DNA of 64,000 bases from Candidatus Endomicrobiellum cubanum (GCA_031269735.1 JAISYS010000042.1:91791-155790), one strand, 5' to 3'. Shown: positions 24,582 to 34,274, numbered from the stretch's first letter. Notes: a model not told the origin generated them from the letters alone. Numbers and translations are program-made.

Positions 24582-25348
24582 TCTAACATTTTCCTCTTTT
24601 CTATTGCCCATAAAATAGATAACAATTGCTTTGGAGAAGTAGCTTGTGTAAACAAATAATAAGCATAATTTATTGTATAAGCATCAACCTTTTGTACTAA
24701 TTTATCCCTATATGACTTATTTGACAAATAATTAAGCTTTTCCTCAAACAACATGTACATGTATCGTCTCATACTATAAAAAGCTATGTCTATACCTATA
24801 TCTTCCTCTAATGTGCTATATAGCTTCCACGCATACCGCATATCTTGTAATAAGAACAGTCTTAATACTTGCCTAGCATAAACTTTATTTACACTTAAAA
24901 ATCTACTTGTTATATCTTTATAGGATATATACTCTAAACCTTTTAGACTATCAAGTGCTTTCTCCAAATCATCTGTCTTTGGGCCCACTCTTTTATAAAG
25001 TTCATTCATTGCTTTCTTTTCAAACAAAACTGGAAATTCTTCTATTAAGCGCATGAATTTATCCCAATCAGAAATATCACTAATTTCTAAACTAGGATAC
25101 TTCAACAAAAGACTTTGTAATGTGTTTACATCCAAAAATATTGTCACATCTAAATATTCCGGAATAAACCCATCCTCTAAACACTTATTTACCTCTGCTA
25201 TTGATTTACCTAAAATGTATATTGTCCAGTCTCCCTTTAATTTTGGTGCTAAATAGGGTAAAATTGTATAAAAATCCTCAATGTCATTATACACATAATC
25301 TGCACCATACATTTTTACTGCTTTTGTTAATCGCTGAAACTTTACCAT
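24575..25348 (-). CDS. Hypothetical helical protein, faintly HolA-like
   Basis: 257 residues. A short N-terminal alpha/beta part (TIYILGKSIAEVN, YLDVTIFLD) is followed by helices. NELYKRVGPKTDDLEKALDS and KVYARQVLRLFLL recall the collar half of DNA polymerase III delta-type clamp-loader subunits. The resemblance is weak, there is no Walker A, and no sliding clamp is in the window. Unknown is the safer label. Confidence 0.4.
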   Translation of the reverse strand: MVKFQRLTKAVKMYGADYVYNDIEDFYTILPYLAPKLKGDWTIYILGKSIAEVNKCLEDGFIPEYLDVTIFLDVNTLQSLLLKYPSLEISDISDWDKFMRLIEEFPVLFEKKAMNELYKRVGPKTDDLEKALDSLKGLEYISYKDITSRFLSVNKVYARQVLRLFLLQDMRYAWKLYSTLEEDIGIDIAFYSMRRYMYMLFEEKLNYLSNKSYRDKLVQKVDAYTINYAYYLFTQATSPKQLLSILWAIEKRKMLEC

Positions 25349-25713
25349 TATCTTAACTCTAATGGTAACTGCATTATCAAATCCATTTCCTCTTTTTGTT
25401 GAGCTAGTAATTTCCTCACACGATGTAAAGCATCCTCCCCTTCAAAAAACACATAAGAATCAATATAAGTGTCATAAACGTCGAGAGAGCATAAATCAGG
25501 ATACATTTTTTGAAATTCTAATCTCTCCAATCCTAGAATATCCTGAATAGGAATTTCATTTTTTCCAGCATACACAATTTTTACTGGAATACCGTCCTCA
25601 TCATAAATAATATCATCGTAAGCAAAATCGTCATCGTCAAATAATTCTCGTCTTTTTTTGTAAACAGCAACAATATCCTGACAATATTGCTGAATAAACT
25701 CAGTCATTATCAT
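25348..25713 (-). CDS. Hypothetical acidic protein
   Basis: 121 residues, acidic (RELFDDDDFAYDDIIYDEDG), ending with a helical Lys/Gln-rich part. It overlaps the ligase C-terminal gene above by 14 bases and abuts the gene below. No family recognised. Confidence 0.5.
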   Translation of the reverse strand: MIMTEFIQQYCQDIVAVYKKRRELFDDDDFAYDDIIYDEDGIPVKIVYAGKNEIPIQDILGLERLEFQKMYPDLCSLDVYDTYIDSYVFFEGEDALHRVRKLLAQQKEEMDLIMQLPLELR

Positions 25714-26482
25714 TAGTATGCAAACTCCTTTCTTTTATCTCCCTCTCTTTATATGCCGAATAAGCTATAACTTTTTCCAAAAATTGAAGGGAAGATACTA
25801 TCATAATGTCATTATCAAGAGCTATTTTTGTCTTATCATGGTCTTTTGTGTGCGGTTCCTTTATTAAATAATCAACTTCAGTTTTTCTTTTACCAATGTC
25901 TATAACATTTACATAATTACCATAATCTTTGTTTATTGCCGCTATAAAATCACTACGATTATTAAAGTTATTTATAGAACCACTAATCATAACCTTAACT
26001 ACCTTACCAACCAATGGAACTCTAGTCTCAAAAAATGTAGAAACATACAATAAAATGTCTGCGTAGTGCCTTAAATCTTGAGGACAATAATGAGAGTACA
26101 AAAACTCACTCATTGTTCTACAAGGCCCAGTTAGTTTACGCCAAACTTTGTCATATCCTTGTATCATAGCGAGCTCTCCGATTTCCCACAAATACAATTC
26201 TGGCTTTTGTCCAAACAAATACGGAATTATTTCTATATGTGAAGTTAAATTATACTGCTCTATATAACTTAACGCTGTTTTTGCGCCTATATTTTTTATC
26301 TTAAACCATTTAACCAACTTATTTATTTTTTCTGCCATATGACCTTTACATTTATTATTACTGCATTTACGAACAGTTAAATTTTCATTATCTACCATGT
26401 CACCCCCACAATAAGGACAACTCAACCAAATATTCAATTTTAACCAACTTGGAATTTTTTCATTTCTTTCTGTCGCTATCAT
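25700..26482 (-). CDS. NAD-dependent DNA ligase C-terminal part (Zn, HhH, BRCT) as separate gene
   Basis: 260 residues equal to the back half of LigA. CPYCGG (about 23-28) and CSNNKC supply the four-Cys zinc finger. The following helices, including FKIKNIGAKTALSYIEQYN, match the helix-hairpin-helix region. VKVMISGSINNFNNRSDFI (about 162-180), DYLIKEP and NDIMIVSSLQFLEK match the BRCT domain. The adenylation and OB domains are missing here and are encoded as a second gene at 37436-38593, 11 kb upstream in the transcript. Together they rebuild a complete ligase. The gene starts with its own ATG and ribosome site and overlaps the gene above by four bases, so this is an established split, not a broken gene. 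Confidence 0.75.
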   Translation of the reverse strand: MIATERNEKIPSWLKLNIWLSCPYCGGDMVDNENLTVRKCSNNKCKGHMAEKINKLVKWFKIKNIGAKTALSYIEQYNLTSHIEIIPYLFGQKPELYLWEIGELAMIQGYDKVWRKLTGPCRTMSEFLYSHYCPQDLRHYADILLYVSTFFETRVPLVGKVVKVMISGSINNFNNRSDFIAAINKDYGNYVNVIDIGKRKTEVDYLIKEPHTKDHDKTKIALDNDIMIVSSLQFLEKVIAYSAYKEREIKERSLHTNDND

Positions 26483-26949
26483 ATAAACATATCCTTAAAA
26501 GTTATAATATTTTGTACCAATATACCTAGCTCAATCGTATCAGGCTCTCCTTTTAACAACTCAGCTAATTTTGCTCTGTTTACTGTAAAATATGGGCCAA
26601 ATTTATTATATACATCATTAAACTTTTCTTCTAGTGAAGTCATCCGATATACTGGAGTAAATGCTCCAGGAAAACTAAATACAGGAAATAAAGAATACGT
26701 ATCTTCTTGTTTATCATATAAACAAGACACAAATCTTCGTTTACTTATATTTAATACATAATCCAAAGTTGAATATAGATGTAAAGATTGAAAAATTTTC
26801 TCGTCACGCACAATTTTTCCTTCATGCATCATATCCACTCCATTACTACAACTTAATCTTACTAAATCTGGGTGACTTTGTCTTTTGAATGTGTACTGCG
26901 TCTTATCTAAAGTAGAACATTCAAGCACTTTTGCAATAAGATGCAACAT
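26479..26949 (-). CDS. Hypothetical protein
   Basis: 156 residues, soluble. Contains SFPGAFTPVYRMTSLEEKF and RAKLAELLKGEPDTIEL. No known motif. ATGA overlap with the ligase C-terminal gene below and a one-base junction with the AAA-like gene above. Confidence 0.5.
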   Translation of the reverse strand: MLHLIAKVLECSTLDKTQYTFKRQSHPDLVRLSCSNGVDMMHEGKIVRDEKIFQSLHLYSTLDYVLNISKRRFVSCLYDKQEDTYSLFPVFSFPGAFTPVYRMTSLEEKFNDVYNKFGPYFTVNRAKLAELLKGEPDTIELGILVQNIITFKDMFI

Positions 26950-28355
26950 TAAACCCGCCTACCCCCTCCCGTTGCTGTACTTATATTATAATCAAAAGAC
27001 GATATACGTCTTCTTTCCTCATCAAGAATCATATCTATATAAACATACGGTTTATCTGTGTATACTACTTCAAAATCGTTAGACCTTTCATGTTGTAATA
27101 AAGCTTGAGTTACTACAAAATTTATAAACTGTAGTCTTATCACAATTAAAGTCGTACCTTCATCGTAGTATACTTCTACACCTTGTGTTAGATTAGCCAT
27201 CACATACAATGTCATCTTTATTAACTTTTTATTTATCTTACGTGATAAACTATCGTAGAACTTATCTAAATCGCTTTTGAATGACAGCACATTACTCTCA
27301 AATAATTGTCTAAATAAATTCGGACTGTTCCTTAACTCTCCCCAATCATACATAAACTCGCTACATAAACGTTTAGCGCAATAAGCATCTACAAAATCAA
27401 ATTTACCCCTCCTCATAGTAAAAAATCCTAATTTATATAAAACAGAAGTTTGCCCTATCTTATTAGGCAAATCTGTGAACACAATACCATTATTTCTTAT
27501 TATATACCTAAATACATATTCCATTGTATCACTGTACACATAGTTAATAGGGTATTTTCCATCTTTATAACACTGCGCAACGATACTGATTGGATACATT
27601 TGCTCACCTTGTGCAACAAAATTATAAGTCCCGACTTCGTCTAAAAAATACGCTATTTGTGGACTGACATCAGCCTTTGCAACTCCCAATAACGTATTAT
27701 ATTTTACATCTACGGATAAATCCTTTACCCCTGCTGGTCTCTTGTTAGATACCCCACAACCCACGAAAAATGCAAATTCTATCTCTTTTTTACAATTACC
27801 TATTAGGGTTGAATAAAACCCTAACAATTCCTCTGCAACACCCTCAAATACTCGCAAACTTAAAACATCCATAATCGGTTTATCATAAAAATCAAATAAA
27901 AATACAATTTTAATTCCAGTTTCTATATATTTTCTTTTTATATTACTAATTATATGATGTAGTAACTCTTGTCTTGATGAAACTTTACACGTAAGTAATC
28001 CAACTCTAGTGAATTCTGGTTCCAAAATTGTTTTATACATTTTTCTTTTTAGGTCATAAGTAGCCTCATAATCAAAACCTACACGAATTTTGGGTCTGGT
28101 GTATAAAGAGTAAGAAGAAAAATCTATCATGTATACATCATAGGATTTAAGAGACGCAACTTCGCTTTCTATATCAGTTCCTTCAAAACTACTAACATTA
28201 CCTAAAAAGTATTCCCTAAACATACTAATTAAAGTTGTATATCCAAACCTAACTGGCCTATTAAATACACACCAAGTATTTTCTTTTATCATCTCCAGCA
28301 TTAATCTAGTTCTATCTATAAAAATACCACTAGTTCCAAATTTACCATTATTCAT
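26949..28355 (-). CDS. AAA-ATPase-like/DUF1703-type protein with lost P-loop lysine
   Basis: 468 residues. The N-terminus follows the AAA-ATPase-like family seen in many anaerobes: GIFIDRTRLMLEMI (usual 'yyVDKT..i...l'), FNRPVRFGYTTLISMF (usual 'RPRRFGKS...s.l') and REYFLG. The invariant Gly-Lys of the P-loop is Gly-Tyr. The Walker B region IVFLFDFYDKPI keeps 'D.YDkPI', and AFFVGCGVSNK matches the 'TGvs' strand. The C-terminal nuclease-like part (GVEVYYDEGTTLIVIR) lacks a full PD-(D/E)XK site. It is therefore probably a non-hydrolysing descendant kept for structure or regulation. Confidence 0.6.
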   Translation of the reverse strand: MNNGKFGTSGIFIDRTRLMLEMIKENTWCVFNRPVRFGYTTLISMFREYFLGNVSSFEGTDIESEVASLKSYDVYMIDFSSYSLYTRPKIRVGFDYEATYDLKRKMYKTILEPEFTRVGLLTCKVSSRQELLHHIISNIKRKYIETGIKIVFLFDFYDKPIMDVLSLRVFEGVAEELLGFYSTLIGNCKKEIEFAFFVGCGVSNKRPAGVKDLSVDVKYNTLLGVAKADVSPQIAYFLDEVGTYNFVAQGEQMYPISIVAQCYKDGKYPINYVYSDTMEYVFRYIIRNNGIVFTDLPNKIGQTSVLYKLGFFTMRRGKFDFVDAYCAKRLCSEFMYDWGELRNSPNLFRQLFESNVLSFKSDLDKFYDSLSRKINKKLIKMTLYVMANLTQGVEVYYDEGTTLIVIRLQFINFVVTQALLQHERSNDFEVVYTDKPYVYIDMILDEERRRISSFDYNISTATGGGRRV

Positions 28356-29039
28356 TTACTGTGGCACCTCTTTAATGCTTGTAATAACTTTTGCTCCCCC
28401 ATATTCAATTATAGTATACTCTATCACTATATTACCATTATCCTTTAACTGTACCCATCTAGTTGGATGCATAGACATAAAGGCATACTGCCCATCAGGT
28501 AACTCACATCTAATGTACAATTGCATACCATGAGGTGGTACTTTGTCGAAATCCACATTTTCTTTGAAAGTTGCTGCAGAGTAATCCGTGTAATTACCTG
28601 TATCAGTTATCTGGATAGCTTTACCCCCCACCCACGTCATATTTTCCAACTCTCTATACTCATCACTAGCAGCATCAAAAATCTTATCGTATATAGCCTT
28701 AAGCTCTACTTCTTGTACTGCTTTCGCATCTTCTATTAACAATTGGGCAGGTGTTTCTTGTGCCTGATGGTACTCTATCTCATCTCCTGTATACCCAACT
28801 GCTCTCAATTGCTCTACCTCTTCTGGAAAATACTCAAAATACCATACTATAGGGTCTTCTTCAACAGGCACCTCTTCCACCTCTTTTGCTTTGAAAAATC
28901 TCAAAGATACCGCAAAAATCACAACCACAAAGATACCAGCTATAATTAGAATTACTAACTTCTTATTTAACCTGCTAGGTTCTTTATCAATTGATTCCTC
29001 TTCCATTGATTGATTATACTCTTCTCCTTGTTTTAACAT
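28356..29039 (-). CDS. Single-pass membrane protein with extracytoplasmic domain
   Basis: 227 residues: a charged ~28-residue cytoplasmic N-terminus, one membrane segment (KLVILIIAGIFVVVIFAVSL), then about 180 residues outside. The outer part has an acidic linker (VEEVPVEEDP) and a beta-rich end (YIRCELPDGQYAFMSMHP). Such layouts are common among accessory proteins of conjugation and secretion machines, but no family is recognised. It abuts the AAA-like gene below. Confidence 0.55.
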   Translation of the reverse strand: MLKQGEEYNQSMEEESIDKEPSRLNKKLVILIIAGIFVVVIFAVSLRFFKAKEVEEVPVEEDPIVWYFEYFPEEVEQLRAVGYTGDEIEYHQAQETPAQLLIEDAKAVQEVELKAIYDKIFDAASDEYRELENMTWVGGKAIQITDTGNYTDYSAATFKENVDFDKVPPHGMQLYIRCELPDGQYAFMSMHPTRWVQLKDNGNIVIEYTIIEYGGAKVITSIKEVPQ

Positions 29040-29045
29040 ATAATA

Positions 29046-32000
29046 TCACCCAGCCTTACTTATAATCAATTTACTAATAGCTTCTTTTGGAATATTTTCA
29101 ACTCTAAATTTGGCATCAATAATACTTTGGTTAAAATAGAGCAATACCTTAAAAAAGCCAGCATCTTCTCTATACTTCCATAACTCCTGTATTATTTCAT
29201 TAACATGAGCTAAATCCAGGCCATTGACATCGATACACATTGCATCTCCCAGTTCCCAAACCTTTATTATTTCACCACTGGTCATGGTGTAAATAAAATT
29301 GGCATCCTCTTGCGTAACAGAATCATAAACATCTTCTTGTTCTTCATCTATTTCATATATAATGTCTCCATTATTGTCAAAATTAACTAAAGCCTCCAAT
29401 GACTCGAAGAAATCATCAGATAATATCTTTACTTCCTTCATTTCTCCTTTATCAATTTCTTTTCCTTCTACATACATTTTAGCAGCATACTTGATGTGTT
29501 CTTCATGAGACATGTCAGAACCTTTTTGTAATTCATATCTAGCTAAAAGTTCATGTGTAAGCGTTGGATGTCGTATATAATCGCTAAAATTACTACCATG
29601 TTCTTTGATTAACGATTCCATATATGCAAATAAGAGTTCATTTCTATATTGATGTATAATACCTAAATAGTTCTCTTCATTTAACACCGATACACCTGTT
29701 TTCACGTATTCGGCTATCAATTTGTCTCTTAGCCTCACTGGCATAACAACGCTATCGTCATCATGCTCTTCCCAGGATTGTACTTTAGATGGGCAACAAA
29801 AGAAAGGCGGCGCATCCTTAACTGGTATTTCCATACAAGTACGTATCATTAACAATATTTCTTCATAAGGTATAGACTTGTCTGCCATCAACAAGACCTC
29901 ATCGTGTATCGATAGTGCTAATCTTACAAAAGGCAATCCATCTTCTCGTATTTTATCCCATCCTTTTGCCCGAATATAACTATCAAAATTGGTTTCCGCT
30001 ATCTTTAAGTAATCAGCAGCAGACCCTTGTACGGGAGTGTTATTTGCTTTTCTTATTATGGATGCTTTCTCTCCGCTGGATAACTCTGGATTAAATATCT
30101 CCTTAAAATATCTGTCTCGTCCAAATTTAGTAGTAATAAACCCATCACGTTTAACTAAGTCTGCATTGTTTTTTACATACTTTCTAATTCGTTTGAATTT
30201 ATTATAAAAATCATCTAAAGACTGCTTAGCTGCCATCAATTGTGATTTATCTCTTTCTGCTCCTGCACCAAAAAGCTGCTTAGCTAATCCATATTCTGAA
30301 ATTAAATACACGACACCGAAATTACGAGTCTTTCCTATCTTTCTTTCTGAAGCAGATATTTCCCACATTTCTTTACCCGTAATCAACGAACCTATAACTC
30401 TATGAATATCATTGTCCGGGTCATGAAACGAGGTAATTAAATCTTTCTCTCCTGCTAGATATGCAATCATTCTTAATTCCATCTGACTATAATCTATGTC
30501 CCACATAACATGAGTATCACTATCAGCAATTATGGTACCTTTCAACTCTGGAGGTAATTGATGCATGGGCGAAGATTGTCTCCCTGAACTAGCGCCATTT
30601 TGATTAATCCAAAAGAATATTCTTTCGCTTTTCATTGTACGCTCAAATCTAGCATAGAAAGAATTACGTAATTTATTATACACTCTATATTTTTCTAAAA
30701 TAACTAAAGCTGGATATTTGGCTACATTTAAGTCTGTTGCTTTAACTATTACAGTTCCAAACTTATCCACTATATCATCAGCTACATTACTTTCTTTATC
30801 CATTTTAATTTTTGCCAATTTTTTTATAGCAAGGGCTCCTGTCGAAGCTTTTCCTGTCTTTTTTGTTCGTACAAGTACAGGACATTTCATTTTATAGTAC
30901 ATCAAATCAGAAATAACAGCAGGACTATTTATATTTCCATCTATTCTAGTCAATTGTCTGAACGCTCTTATTAAAATATCTAAAATATATTCACAATTAT
31001 CATAATTCTTTAAGTATGAATCTACGTCTACACGTAATCCATAGTATTCTTGGTCTGCTTTAACATGAGCTAAATCACATTCCACCTCATATATATTTCT
31101 GGAATACTTAGGTAACTTATCATATAAATACTTAAATATAGCAATAGTATTACTCGCGTCTGGACAAGCATATAGCCTAACTATGTCTACTGGTAATATG
31201 CCAAAATTAATCAACTGCTTTGATACAAATATATCTTCTAGCTCTAAGTACTTTAGACCATTATATTCAAACATCAAATTCTTCAGCATATGAACACCTT
31301 TTTCCATCACCGGATTAACCAAATAGCTCAAAACTAAGGAATCCCATTTACACCTTACATCATATCCTTCTTTTTTCATAACCTTTCTATCAAATTTACC
31401 GTTATGCATTATTAGAATATCTTGATGCTTGATAACAACATCCATTATTTCTTTCAAGAAAGAAAGTGGTAAATTATCTATTTCAGAGTGCCTAAATGGG
31501 AAGTATGTTGATTGATTTTCATTACAAGCTAAAACTACACCCACCATTTTATCATCATCTAACATATCTACTCTTAATCCAGTTGTCTCTGTATCAAACC
31601 CAATATACTCTTTTTCGGCAACATCAATAGCATGTAATCTTTCTCTAGCTATTTTTATAGAATCTGCAACAACATCATCTCTTTTTTCCAAATGTGATAA
31701 ATTAAATTTAGCTCTCAATATACGCAAAGGATAATAAGGAGTATCTACATCTATTGTATCTGTTAAACTTATAACATCTTCAGCATACTGCATCACATTA
31801 ATGGGGTCTAAACTGACATTATTATATTCAGCTATCATATATAAAGTATATGTTCTATTTCCATATTGCACAGAAATAACTTCCACTTTTCCATTACAAT
31901 GAGTACATTTACTAGCATATGAGACATCTATTTGTTCTTGTATACTGACAGTATAAAACTTACCATCTTTCCAGTACGACTCCTTATTTATTGGCGCATG

Positions 32001-32240
32001 TATAAATGTAGACATATTTTGTAACTCTCTAAAATCTTCATATAAGCCTAAATTACCAAAAGTGAGAGTTTTACGCTTTTTTACTACAGAGAATTCCACA
32101 GCCTCTACGTCAACATGATAATTAGCTCCAGGTTTTACTATATCTAACCTATAAAACCCTTTAGTTTCTTGCACGTATAACGTGTGCGCCTCTCCGGATT
32201 TGTCTACAAATACTCCTTGTTTTAGCATATGACAGTACAT
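29046..32240 (-). CDS. polA: Family A DNA polymerase with 3'-5' exonuclease domain
   Basis: 1064 residues. Residues 1-200 are an unfamiliar N-terminal domain with a CTHC pair (112-115). The proofreading domain has FDTETTG (215-221), HNGKFD (289-294) and YACPDASNT (357-365). The polymerase domain has motif A DIDYSQMELR (581-590), motif B RKIGKTRNFGVVY (633-645) and motif C IHDEVLL (778-784). A ~260-residue acidic C-terminal extension follows. The 5'-nuclease domain of bacterial Pol I is absent, as in phage polymerases. All catalytic acids are present. It is the likely replicative polymerase of the element. The gene overlaps the upstream unknown by 19 bases. Confidence 0.92.
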   Translation of the reverse strand: MYCHMLKQGVFVDKSGEAHTLYVQETKGFYRLDIVKPGANYHVDVEAVEFSVVKKRKTLTFGNLGLYEDFRELQNMSTFIHAPINKESYWKDGKFYTVSIQEQIDVSYASKCTHCNGKVEVISVQYGNRTYTLYMIAEYNNVSLDPINVMQYAEDVISLTDTIDVDTPYYPLRILRAKFNLSHLEKRDDVVADSIKIARERLHAIDVAEKEYIGFDTETTGLRVDMLDDDKMVGVVLACNENQSTYFPFRHSEIDNLPLSFLKEIMDVVIKHQDILIMHNGKFDRKVMKKEGYDVRCKWDSLVLSYLVNPVMEKGVHMLKNLMFEYNGLKYLELEDIFVSKQLINFGILPVDIVRLYACPDASNTIAIFKYLYDKLPKYSRNIYEVECDLAHVKADQEYYGLRVDVDSYLKNYDNCEYILDILIRAFRQLTRIDGNINSPAVISDLMYYKMKCPVLVRTKKTGKASTGALAIKKLAKIKMDKESNVADDIVDKFGTVIVKATDLNVAKYPALVILEKYRVYNKLRNSFYARFERTMKSERIFFWINQNGASSGRQSSPMHQLPPELKGTIIADSDTHVMWDIDYSQMELRMIAYLAGEKDLITSFHDPDNDIHRVIGSLITGKEMWEISASERKIGKTRNFGVVYLISEYGLAKQLFGAGAERDKSQLMAAKQSLDDFYNKFKRIRKYVKNNADLVKRDGFITTKFGRDRYFKEIFNPELSSGEKASIIRKANNTPVQGSAADYLKIAETNFDSYIRAKGWDKIREDGLPFVRLALSIHDEVLLMADKSIPYEEILLMIRTCMEIPVKDAPPFFCCPSKVQSWEEHDDDSVVMPVRLRDKLIAEYVKTGVSVLNEENYLGIIHQYRNELLFAYMESLIKEHGSNFSDYIRHPTLTHELLARYELQKGSDMSHEEHIKYAAKMYVEGKEIDKGEMKEVKILSDDFFESLEALVNFDNNGDIIYEIDEEQEDVYDSVTQEDANFIYTMTSGEIIKVWELGDAMCIDVNGLDLAHVNEIIQELWKYREDAGFFKVLLYFNQSIIDAKFRVENIPKEAISKLIISKAG

Positions 32241-32725
32241 CCTCTTATATCTGTTGGATACTTATCTTGAGTCAGTAAAAAGTAAGAATAATCTAAGTCA
32301 TTAGCCATATAGGTAGCCTTTACTCTCTGCATTTTTAGTGCGATATCGTACTCATAAACTGCAATTTTATCTCGAAGTGGTTTAATTAAACCACGAACTA
32401 AATTATCTTCACAATCTCTGTCAAATAGAACTCGTCTTTCTACATAATCAGCAAATTTTATATGTCGCCTGTAAAAAGATATCATCAAATCTTTATAATC
32501 TCTATCGCCACAATCTCCACTTACTAGCTGATATAAAAGATTTCTATTCTCAAACATTGTATTATCTACTACACCCCATAAACCAAATAAGGTATCTACT
32601 TTAAGATATACGTTTTTGGTGTCTTTCAATAGAGATATAAACCATTCAGGAAGTTTCTTTGCTCCAAATACTGTTAATACTGTATTCTTCTCCAACAACT
32701 CCTTCATCGTCCATATCGATAACAT
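32222..32725 (-). CDS. Hypothetical protein ahead of the main polymerase
   Basis: 167 residues from an ATG with GGAGA nine bases upstream. Helical, basic and acidic (YRRHIKFADYVERRVLFDRD). No motif. Its stop overlaps the polymerase start by 19 bases, suggesting coupled expression. An 18-base perfect palindrome lies inside it. Confidence 0.5.
   Translation of the reverse strand: MLSIWTMKELLEKNTVLTVFGAKKLPEWFISLLKDTKNVYLKVDTLFGLWGVVDNTMFENRNLLYQLVSGDCGDRDYKDLMISFYRRHIKFADYVERRVLFDRDCEDNLVRGLIKPLRDKIAVYEYDIALKMQRVKATYMANDLDYSYFLLTQDKYPTDIRGCTVIC
32377..32394. repeat. Perfect 18-base palindrome inside a coding region
   Basis: GTGGTTTAATTAAACCAC reads the same on both strands. It lies within the 167-residue gene upstream of the polymerase. 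It may be a protein-binding site or simply chance in AT-rich DNA. Confidence 0.4.
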
Positions 32726-32795
32726 AAAATCTTTCTCCTTTCTCTATTAGCTCATTTAATTTCTCTATAGAAAGACTTTTTAAGTCTATTAACAT
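32646..32795 (-). CDS. Small ORF overlapping two genes
   Basis: 49 residues. Its ATG at 32795 overlaps the stop codon of the gene above (TTATGTTAA), and it runs 80 bases into the next gene in another frame. The first 30 residues (MLIDLKSLSIEKLNELIEKG, then ERFYVIDMDDE) look like genuine protein; the rest lies in the overlap and is less convincing. It may be a real small protein, or the true N-terminus of the following gene joined by a frameshift. Confidence 0.4.
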   Translation of the reverse strand: MLIDLKSLSIEKLNELIEKGERFYVIDMDDEGVVGEEYSINSIWSKETS

Positions 32796-34132
32796 AATGA
32801 CACCTTATTCCATGAACCAAATAGTTCATTATTGTGAAATTGTGCAGTAAGTTCTTGTTTATATTCAACAGCAGATATATAAGCCATAATATCATCTATG
32901 CGTTTATAATACAAAATATTTGTATCAGAAACAATAAACAAAAACCCACTTCTATGCACCAAAGCCATTTTATGCAACAGGGGTTCTGTGCACACTGAAG
33001 ACACATCCACCAAAACTTCCATCTCATTATTATAATGCAGAAAACCACTCCTAAATTTTAACGCAGTTTGATTTAACTTCTTACCTAATTTACCCAAACA
33101 CAATAATATGTCCTCTGTTCTGTCAATGCTCATATCATTATTTAGCGCTACAGTATGCTTAAATAATTTTTTAGCATTTCTTATCATAAATTCTACATCA
33201 ACAACATTACTAGTAGCTTTACTCACATACTCATCAATAGATATCGTACTCAGAGATTCTTTTACTTCTGCTATTTTGTTATTTATCTTTATATCCCTTC
33301 TAAATTCCAAATAATGATTAATCAATTCCTCAATTATATCCTCATTATACATTTTCATGTTTTCTCTTAACAAGTTTAAACCCTTCACTTCTATACAAGA
33401 CCTGTATAATGTATCTAAATCTTCTATTACAGGGTCAGCTGCTCTTCTTGTTACTATTTTTATAGCCTCAACTAAAGTCTGTCTCTTATTGTCATCAATT
33501 GTAATTCTTCTTCCAATATAACCTTCCGAACTCATAAAATAACATTCACTAGCTACTATATCCTTAGCACTTGGAATTCTATCAATAGCACTATCTTTTA
33601 ATAATTTTTCAGCTTTTTTATATCCGACATAAATCGATAACAAATGAATTTTAAGCTCTTTGCTTCTTTTATGAATACGATATAAAGATTTTACTATATT
33701 AAAAGCAGATTTAGCATAAAATACAGAATTCTCCACTAGAGAATTTTCTTCAGCTATCCAATCTACTCCCCCATCGTCCTCGTTTTCGATATATCCAGCT
33801 AATTTTACTTCTTCCAAGTACTTATGAGCATCTAATCCATAAAGTATTTGGTCTATATATTTTTTTGGATATTTTTCATCAATATCGTCTAGCCTTGAAA
33901 GTAATAACCCATCACGTTCTAATTTCTGCTTTTCCGGATTATAATCGGCATACAAATCTTGCATCAAAGTAGTTATTGACAGTATATCTCGTTCAGGAAA
34001 TTTTTCTAGTACATGTATAATTAAACCATCATAAGGAGATAAGCTGTCCATTTGTGGCCGCCCATGCCTCAAGACTAAATCCACTATCATCGGCTTGCAA
34101 GGCCCTCGTACAAGGCTCGTGTGTCTCAGCAT
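32789..34132 (-). CDS. Hypothetical helical protein
   Basis: 447 residues if the ATG at 34132 is used, which has AAGGAG nine bases upstream. The alternative start at 34051 (MDSLSPYDGL) gives 420 residues and a shorter overlap with the gene above. The first 27 residues from the upstream start are Arg-rich and unlike the rest. The body is helical and charged (NIVKSLYRIHKRSKELKIHL; IEELINHYLEFRRDIKIN). No family recognised. It is in the group between the chaperone and the polymerase. Confidence 0.55.
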   Translation of the reverse strand: MLRHTSLVRGPCKPMIVDLVLRHGRPQMDSLSPYDGLIIHVLEKFPERDILSITTLMQDLYADYNPEKQKLERDGLLLSRLDDIDEKYPKKYIDQILYGLDAHKYLEEVKLAGYIENEDDGGVDWIAEENSLVENSVFYAKSAFNIVKSLYRIHKRSKELKIHLLSIYVGYKKAEKLLKDSAIDRIPSAKDIVASECYFMSSEGYIGRRITIDDNKRQTLVEAIKIVTRRAADPVIEDLDTLYRSCIEVKGLNLLRENMKMYNEDIIEELINHYLEFRRDIKINNKIAEVKESLSTISIDEYVSKATSNVVDVEFMIRNAKKLFKHTVALNNDMSIDRTEDILLCLGKLGKKLNQTALKFRSGFLHYNNEMEVLVDVSSVCTEPLLHKMALVHRSGFLFIVSDTNILYYKRIDDIMAYISAVEYKQELTAQFHNNELFGSWNKVSLC

Positions 34133-34274
34133 TAGTAGCTACTCCTTCCAATGTTTTTATTATAAATGATACATCTTCACTGTCCTTAAGTATATCATAA
34201 ACTACAGTCGTTATATCTCCTCTTAACAGTTTACCAGTAACACATTCAAGCTCCTCTATAACCATTATCTCCAC
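34029..34274 (-). CDS. Small acidic hypothetical protein
   Basis: 81 residues (LLRGDITTVVYDILKDSEDV near the start, ALQADDSGFSLEAWAATNG near the end). Its last third overlaps the preferred start region of the next gene by up to 104 bases. Both frames look translatable, so either this gene or the N-terminus of the next may be shorter. Overlaps the gene above by 29 bases. Confidence 0.45.
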   Translation of the reverse strand: MEIMVIEELECVTGKLLRGDITTVVYDILKDSEDVSFIIKTLEGVATNAETHEPCTRALQADDSGFSLEAWAATNGQLISL

